From Megascapheus bottae (taxonomy: Eukaryota; Chordata; Mammalia; Rodentia; Geomyidae), in contig JANJXV010000161.1 in NCBI GenBank assembly GCA_024803745.1, forward strand, positions 880,001 through 944,000: DNA of 64,000 nt, written 5' to 3'. Below the pieces are notes generated by a model. The model had not been told where the DNA came from. It searched no databases and saw only the letters and a program-made list of their open reading frames with translations. A program made the position numbers and the translations under genes. Below are positions 58,837 to 64,000 of the stretch, in pieces (positions within the stretch are counted from its first letter, which is position 1; every line of letters starts with the position of its first letter).

Positions 58837-61800
58837 CAAGGCCCAATGACCAAAGCTCCTTGCTCACAGAAGACCTCCCCAAAGACATACTGGAGGCTGA
58901 ATCTCCCTTCCCACCTCACATATGGATGTAGTAAACAGCACACCTTTTTGTTCAAATCCCAAGTCATTAACTAGGCGTAAGTGCTAGCCTGGTCTCAGGC
59001 TCAAGGAGCCTTTCTTAGGTAAGATCCAAACTTAACTGTCACTATTCCCCTTAGACTTCACAAGACATTTTGCTTCACAGTGCCTTCTCAGCTTGCATTT
59101 TGCCTCTTGCACATTTTTTTTGCTAGTCCTGGGACTTGACCTCAGAGCCTGACCATTGTTCTTAGGCTTTCTTTAGGCTATAGCTGTCCCACCAAGCCAC
59201 AGCACCACTTCCAGAGTTTTCTATGTATATGGTACTGCAGAATCAAACCGGACTCTTTTTGTGTGGTAGCCAAGCACTCTACAAATAGATGAAAGACCCA
59301 GGCCATCTTGCACATATTTTTCACTTCAATCTACTAGGACGTTGTTAGGTTTCTCTATCCTAATCTATTTTTCTTCCTGATGAATATCTGTGCTGTCATC
59401 TGTAAAAATGCAAGTGGGAAAATCACAGAAGCATTGGTGACATAAAAAAGTCTTACAGACATAGATAAGTGTTCATTCTTTGTAGGAGAAAGGATATTTT
59501 GATATGATGATGATGACTATTTATAAATACTTAATCGGGGTTTAGACTTTGGCCCAGTGGTAGAGTGCTTGCCTAGCTTCCATGAAGATCTAGGTTTGAG
59601 TCCTTAATATCACACAGATATAAAAATCCATATGGCAATGTGGCTCAAGTGGCAGAGGGCTAGACTTGGGAAAAGCCAAGAGCAGTGCTCAGGCCCTGAG
59701 TTCAAGCCCCAGAAAAAACAAAAGAAAAGAAAAGAAAAGAAATGTGCTTTTTACAAGTTATTCACTCACAGCATTTGCCTCTGAATTCTTTGCTTCTGCA
59801 TCTTGTGACTTATCCCTTTCCCTCAATGTAGACAAGAAAAACAGATTTTATTACTTGCTATCCTGTTGTCCAATCTTTGGATATTAATTCAAGATACAAT
59901 ATTGCCTGAGATATTGTGTGTGTGCATGTGTGTGTGTATCTGCCAATGTGTGGATGCACACATGTGTACAGGGTTTAGGGCTTACTCATAGGGCCTGTGT
60001 GATAACCCTCAGCATCTTTTCCTCAAAGGTATTGGTCTTTCACTTGTAGCTTATTATAGCTAATTGGAGTTGAGAGATTCACTCAATTTCTTGCCCTGTG
60101 CATTGGAACCCAGTGCTGGGTTCTCATATTGTTAATTGTAGCTATAAAGAAGCCTGAGGTCTGGGGATCCTCGTTAGAATCCAGCCCCTGAAAGAAAGTC
60201 ACTGATAGAAATCTTTATCTTCAGTTAAGCACGAATAAATAAGGCAAAAGTGGAACTGTGGCTCAGTTCCTCTTGTAGCAGCCATGAGAAAATTAGTAAT
60301 TGGCAGCACCTGGTCCCTGAGAGAAATCCTTAGCACTGGTTCAAAAAAAGAAAGATAATAATGAAAAAAAATTAAAACTTGTTGAGGAATCCATAAGGAT
60401 AAACGTGCCTGTGAATAATCTTGTCATTTCAGATTCCCTCAAGAGCTTATGTCTCTCTATATTTTTTTCAAGTTTTTTTAAAGATATTTACATATTTTCT
60501 ATCTTTCTTAAACAGAGATAGCCATCCACAAAAACACAAACACAAACTCTCACACAGTATACCACCCACCCATAAGTGTCTGGCTATGTATATATGTATA
60601 GTCATATGTATTGATCTGTCTCTCTATACTAATATATTAATGCATAAACATATGTATTTAGACAAACAGGAAACATACATAGATAGCTCTCAGGCATTTC
60701 CAGATTTTGTGCAAGTCTTCTGAGTGCAACTTACCATTGTATTGTTTGTCAAGATAGAGTCCCTCTAACTTTTGGCCAGCTTCTTGTCCTTTGATACTTT
60801 TTTCTGCCAGTCCTCGGTTTTGAACGCTAGGCCTGGATGCTGTCACTGAGCTAGAGCTTCTTGCATTCAGTAGTTTATTGCAGATAAGAGTCTCATGGAG
60901 TTTCTGTCCTGGGCTGGCTTTGAATTGTGATCCTCAGATCTCAAACTCCTGAGTAGCTAGGATGACAGTCTTGAGCTACCAGTACCTGGTTCCTTTGCCT
61001 CTTTTACCCTTTTTTTGGCCCCACCACAGGCATGGTATCTACCTTCCTATGTTCTCTCCACCTTCCCCCAGACAGGGGCCTGACAGATGCTTTCCACCCA
61101 CTTATTCATGTTCTCCTCTGTATTGGCTGACAGCTAAGACATGCACTCACTTGTCTGGATGCCAAACACAAAGCCATGTGATTGTTTCTCAGTCTGGAAC
61201 ATCCTATCAGATTTATAGCACCACAGAGGGTCAGGTTGATGCTCCTCCAGGGCTTCTTAAATTGTTCTCATATTAATCCACAACACGTTTGTCATCACTT
61301 GTCCAGCTAATTCATGGACTAAAGCAGCATTCCCTACAAACTTAGATCCCAATACCATGAGGAAACTCAAGGGTGCATTAGGAGTGTGACCTGCATGTGG
61401 ATGTGAGCCTGTCTAAGTTGGAGGGGATTTCTCCACCACAGGAAATGGAATACAAATTTAGAATCTGATTTCATGAGGTGACAATCTCTGGCAGATGTTC
61501 TTATCAAATATGGCACTGCCTACTTCCAGCTTAAAACATGGGTTGATGACCAAGCATAACAGAGAATGTATTCACCCCGGCCCAACACATAGGCTGGGAC
61601 CCTGAACTTTCAGGTAGCATTTGGCTTTGAAGGTCATGAGATCTTAGTCTATAAATGATGAGCCCCCTCCCGTGAGGCATAGCAAATGGAGCCAAAGTGC
61701 AACCAAGTTAAGCACCAGATCAAGCTTCCCTTCTACAGTAGGGTATGGTTTGAAAACTGTGCATAGCTTCTGTTTGAAGCCAGTCCAGAAAGGAAAGTCC

Positions 61801-64000
61801 ATGAAACTCTCATTTCCAGTTAACTGCCAAGAAAAAGCCAAAGATAGAGATGAAACTCAAGAGAGCTAGATAGCCATCTGAAAAGGATGGTTACACCCTG
61901 CAACATCCTCATTATCTGATCTTGAAAACATCTCTGCGTGCATCCCAGCATGCAGCCAGCATCTGGGATTGACAGTGACCCCTGCGCCCATTGGCAATCT
62001 GCACTGTCTCTGACATCTGTAATGTGAACCTCATTCTGTTGGGTTTGTGAAGCGGTGTCAACCCTGCAGAAGGACCCAACTGTGCCCTAACTCCCACTGT
62101 CCCCTGGGGCCCCTAGCATTCCCCCATCTGCACCCCTCCTGTGGCTTCTGATCCTATGGAGCCCTCCTGCCCTGTCCAACACTCACATGAAGTGCATATT
62201 TCTTCTCCTGGGGCAACTTCTCCACAGAGAGTACATGACATGCCCACTCTCCAGGCACGGGGAGATCCTGCCAAAGTAGCAAATCAGTGATAAGGACATA
62301 AAGTGATGAATAGAATTTTAGATCCTGATGGTAGACAGTCGGCAAAATCCAAGGGAGAATGGAATTGGAGGGGACCAGCGATCAGGATGTGGGCATGGAG
62401 CTTCCCTGCCAAGGGGGTGGGGGAAGTCACAGGCTGGGGGATGCACAGGATGATCCATGGGCCCTGTGCAGCTACTGGGTCACCCCCTTCTGCATCTCAG
62501 CCTTTGGCTTTGAGCTCTGTGATTGTCAAGGTGTGCACAGTCTGTACTTTGGCTGGCAGAAGAAAGGACCCTGGGAAGACAATTGTATACCCTTTGTGAG
62601 TGTAGGAAGGGTTAGGCTGGACACCCAGTCCAAGAGGAGCTAAAACTGGAGTCGAGGGGTGTGCAAGGAGTGGGTGTGAGGGTTGTGGGCAGTCACAGTC
62701 ACGGCAGAGGTGGCTCTGTCTGTGGGGTGAGTGCCTCCCTGCAGGCACAGAACTGGACATATCAGAGATCCACATGAAAAGGAAAAGCTGGAAATGGCAC
62801 TATGGTTCAAATGGTAGAGCATCAACCTTGAGCAAAAGAGCTCAGGGACAGTACCCAGGACCTGAGTTCAAGCCTCATGACTGTAAAAGAAAAAGAACCA
62901 GGACTATGAGATGGAACCTGGTACTCTCTTGGTCTAATCAGACACAAGAAGAGGCCGGGATAGGCTGTGGAAAAACAAAGAGAACATCTTCCCCCAGCTC
63001 ATCCTGTCCTGCATGCAGGGACAGCCATGTAACTAGGGCTACGGTGAGATCATCTTCACCCCTGTGCTGCCATCTGAATTGTAGGCCTCTGTCCTGGCAT
63101 GGGGTGTCCTGATGGCTGAGCAGGTGCCCTAACCCTAGATGGAGAGCAGCCACTGACTGTGGTAGCTAAGGAGAGATCTGTTCCATAGCTATCAGGCCAC
63201 CCAGCATGGGAGCCATAACCACCCCCCACCCAGGTAGAGGCCAATGGTTCTCCAGGTGCTACTAACATTGCCCCACCCCTAGCTCTGGGTACACGTGACA
63301 TTCCCTCCACAAGGAGCAGGACTAAGTGAAGGATCAGGAAGCTGCCTATGGGCTTCAGATGATGGCCAGGCTGGCACTACAGGTGGCCTCAATCTGTCAG
63401 CACCTTCCCCTTCCTCCATCATTCCTCCATCATGCCTCTCTACCTCCCACCCATTAACCTTGGAAACCAATGAACTGGGCTCTCATCATTCCTCTCATCT
63501 CTTCACCCACCTTGCCATGCGTCCATCCCTCTGTCACTTCCACCCCACACACATCCCACCACCAGCCACCCTCTAGCTTATGAGGATCTCAGAGGAAGCT
63601 CTTGGTGAAGGGCTTGTGACCACAAAACAGTTACTATCACCCGCTCCGGCCTGATCCACCACAGAATAAGAACAGCCAAGCAGGCACACACTGCAGCAGA
63701 GTTGCTCTGCTGCCACTCTGATTTCTTCATGGCCAGGACTTGGCTCTCCTCAGCCTCTCAGCTCAGTAACCAGAACATTGTGCTTTCACAGAGCCATGGC
63801 TTCCAGTCTCCATGGACACAATGACATCAAGGTGATGCCAACTTCCCCATCTCTATATACTTCTAACTATGGGATGGGAGCTGAGGTTCTCTTCTGTCAC
63901 TCCATCCGCTAAGAGGCTCATGCAGATTTCTATCCTTTGCTCATCATGGTGACTCTTTGGTTAACAAGTCACTGCTGGGCTTCCAGTTCACCACATATAG

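Larger units (their letters stand above)
56547..64000. repeat. Right copy of the direct segmental duplication
   Basis: This is the second copy of 1-7417, in the same orientation and running past the right window edge. It holds the same SINEs at shifted positions (57527-57742, 59114-59306, 59537-59742, 60145-60356, 60795-60998, 62778-62907), the TG tract near 59914-59938 and the same RalGDS-like exon remnants. Net length is about 37 bp greater than the left copy because of small indels near 60815 and 62178. The near identity of non-coding sequence implies a recent duplication or ongoing gene conversion. Confidence 0.95.

Overview
The window looks like nuclear DNA of a rodent. It has no operons or dense genes, but many tRNA-derived SINEs (ID-like monomers and dimers), composite SINEs with a 7SL/B1-like head joined to an ID-like tail, L1 LINEs, simple repeats and spliced vertebrate gene remnants (KRAB zinc finger, RalGDS family). 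The SINE mix makes me think of a castorimorph rodent (kangaroo rat, pocket mouse or beaver lineage). That placement is inference from memory of SINE families, not a search. I see no gene that is clearly intact and functional.

Layout. (1) 1-7417 and 56547-64000 are two direct copies of one segmental duplication about 56.5 kb apart. They are near-identical and run off both window edges. Each carries, on the minus strand, decayed exons of a gene related to RalGDS (RasGEF N-terminal domain), with the same in-frame stops in both copies. (2) 7418-18508 is SINE-rich DNA holding an L1 fragment of twin-primed appearance (9315-10205), a 240-bp CT tract and a minus-strand KRAB zinc-finger pseudogene (about 10632-15748). 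Its KRAB exons are well kept but its finger exon is broken. (3) 18509-46592 is a head-to-tail tandem array of about 3.8 units of roughly 7.43 kb. Each unit is a complete-length L1 on the minus strand (about 6.05 kb) plus a 1.37-1.40 kb host segment. The host segment is a diverged paralog of 1952-3302 in inverted orientation. (4) 46593-56546 is old repeat-dense DNA: three stacked L1 3' ends (about 49.6-51.9 kb) and a long series of SINEs (52.0-55.6 kb), then an acidic open frame that leads into the right duplication block.

How the parts relate. The array copies share the same ORF1 frameshift, the same ORF2 stop and frameshifts and, in the three that cover it, the same Asp-to-Glu change at a catalytic endonuclease position. 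The array therefore grew by DNA-level tandem duplication of one already dead L1 with its host flank, not by repeated retrotransposition. Both array ends fall inside L1 sequence with no visible target-site duplication. With the inverted paralogous segments between two direct duplications, the locus is a plausible substrate for unequal crossing-over, inversion and gene conversion. The most notable system here is this compound L1/host-gene tandem array within a duplicated RalGDS-like gene remnant.
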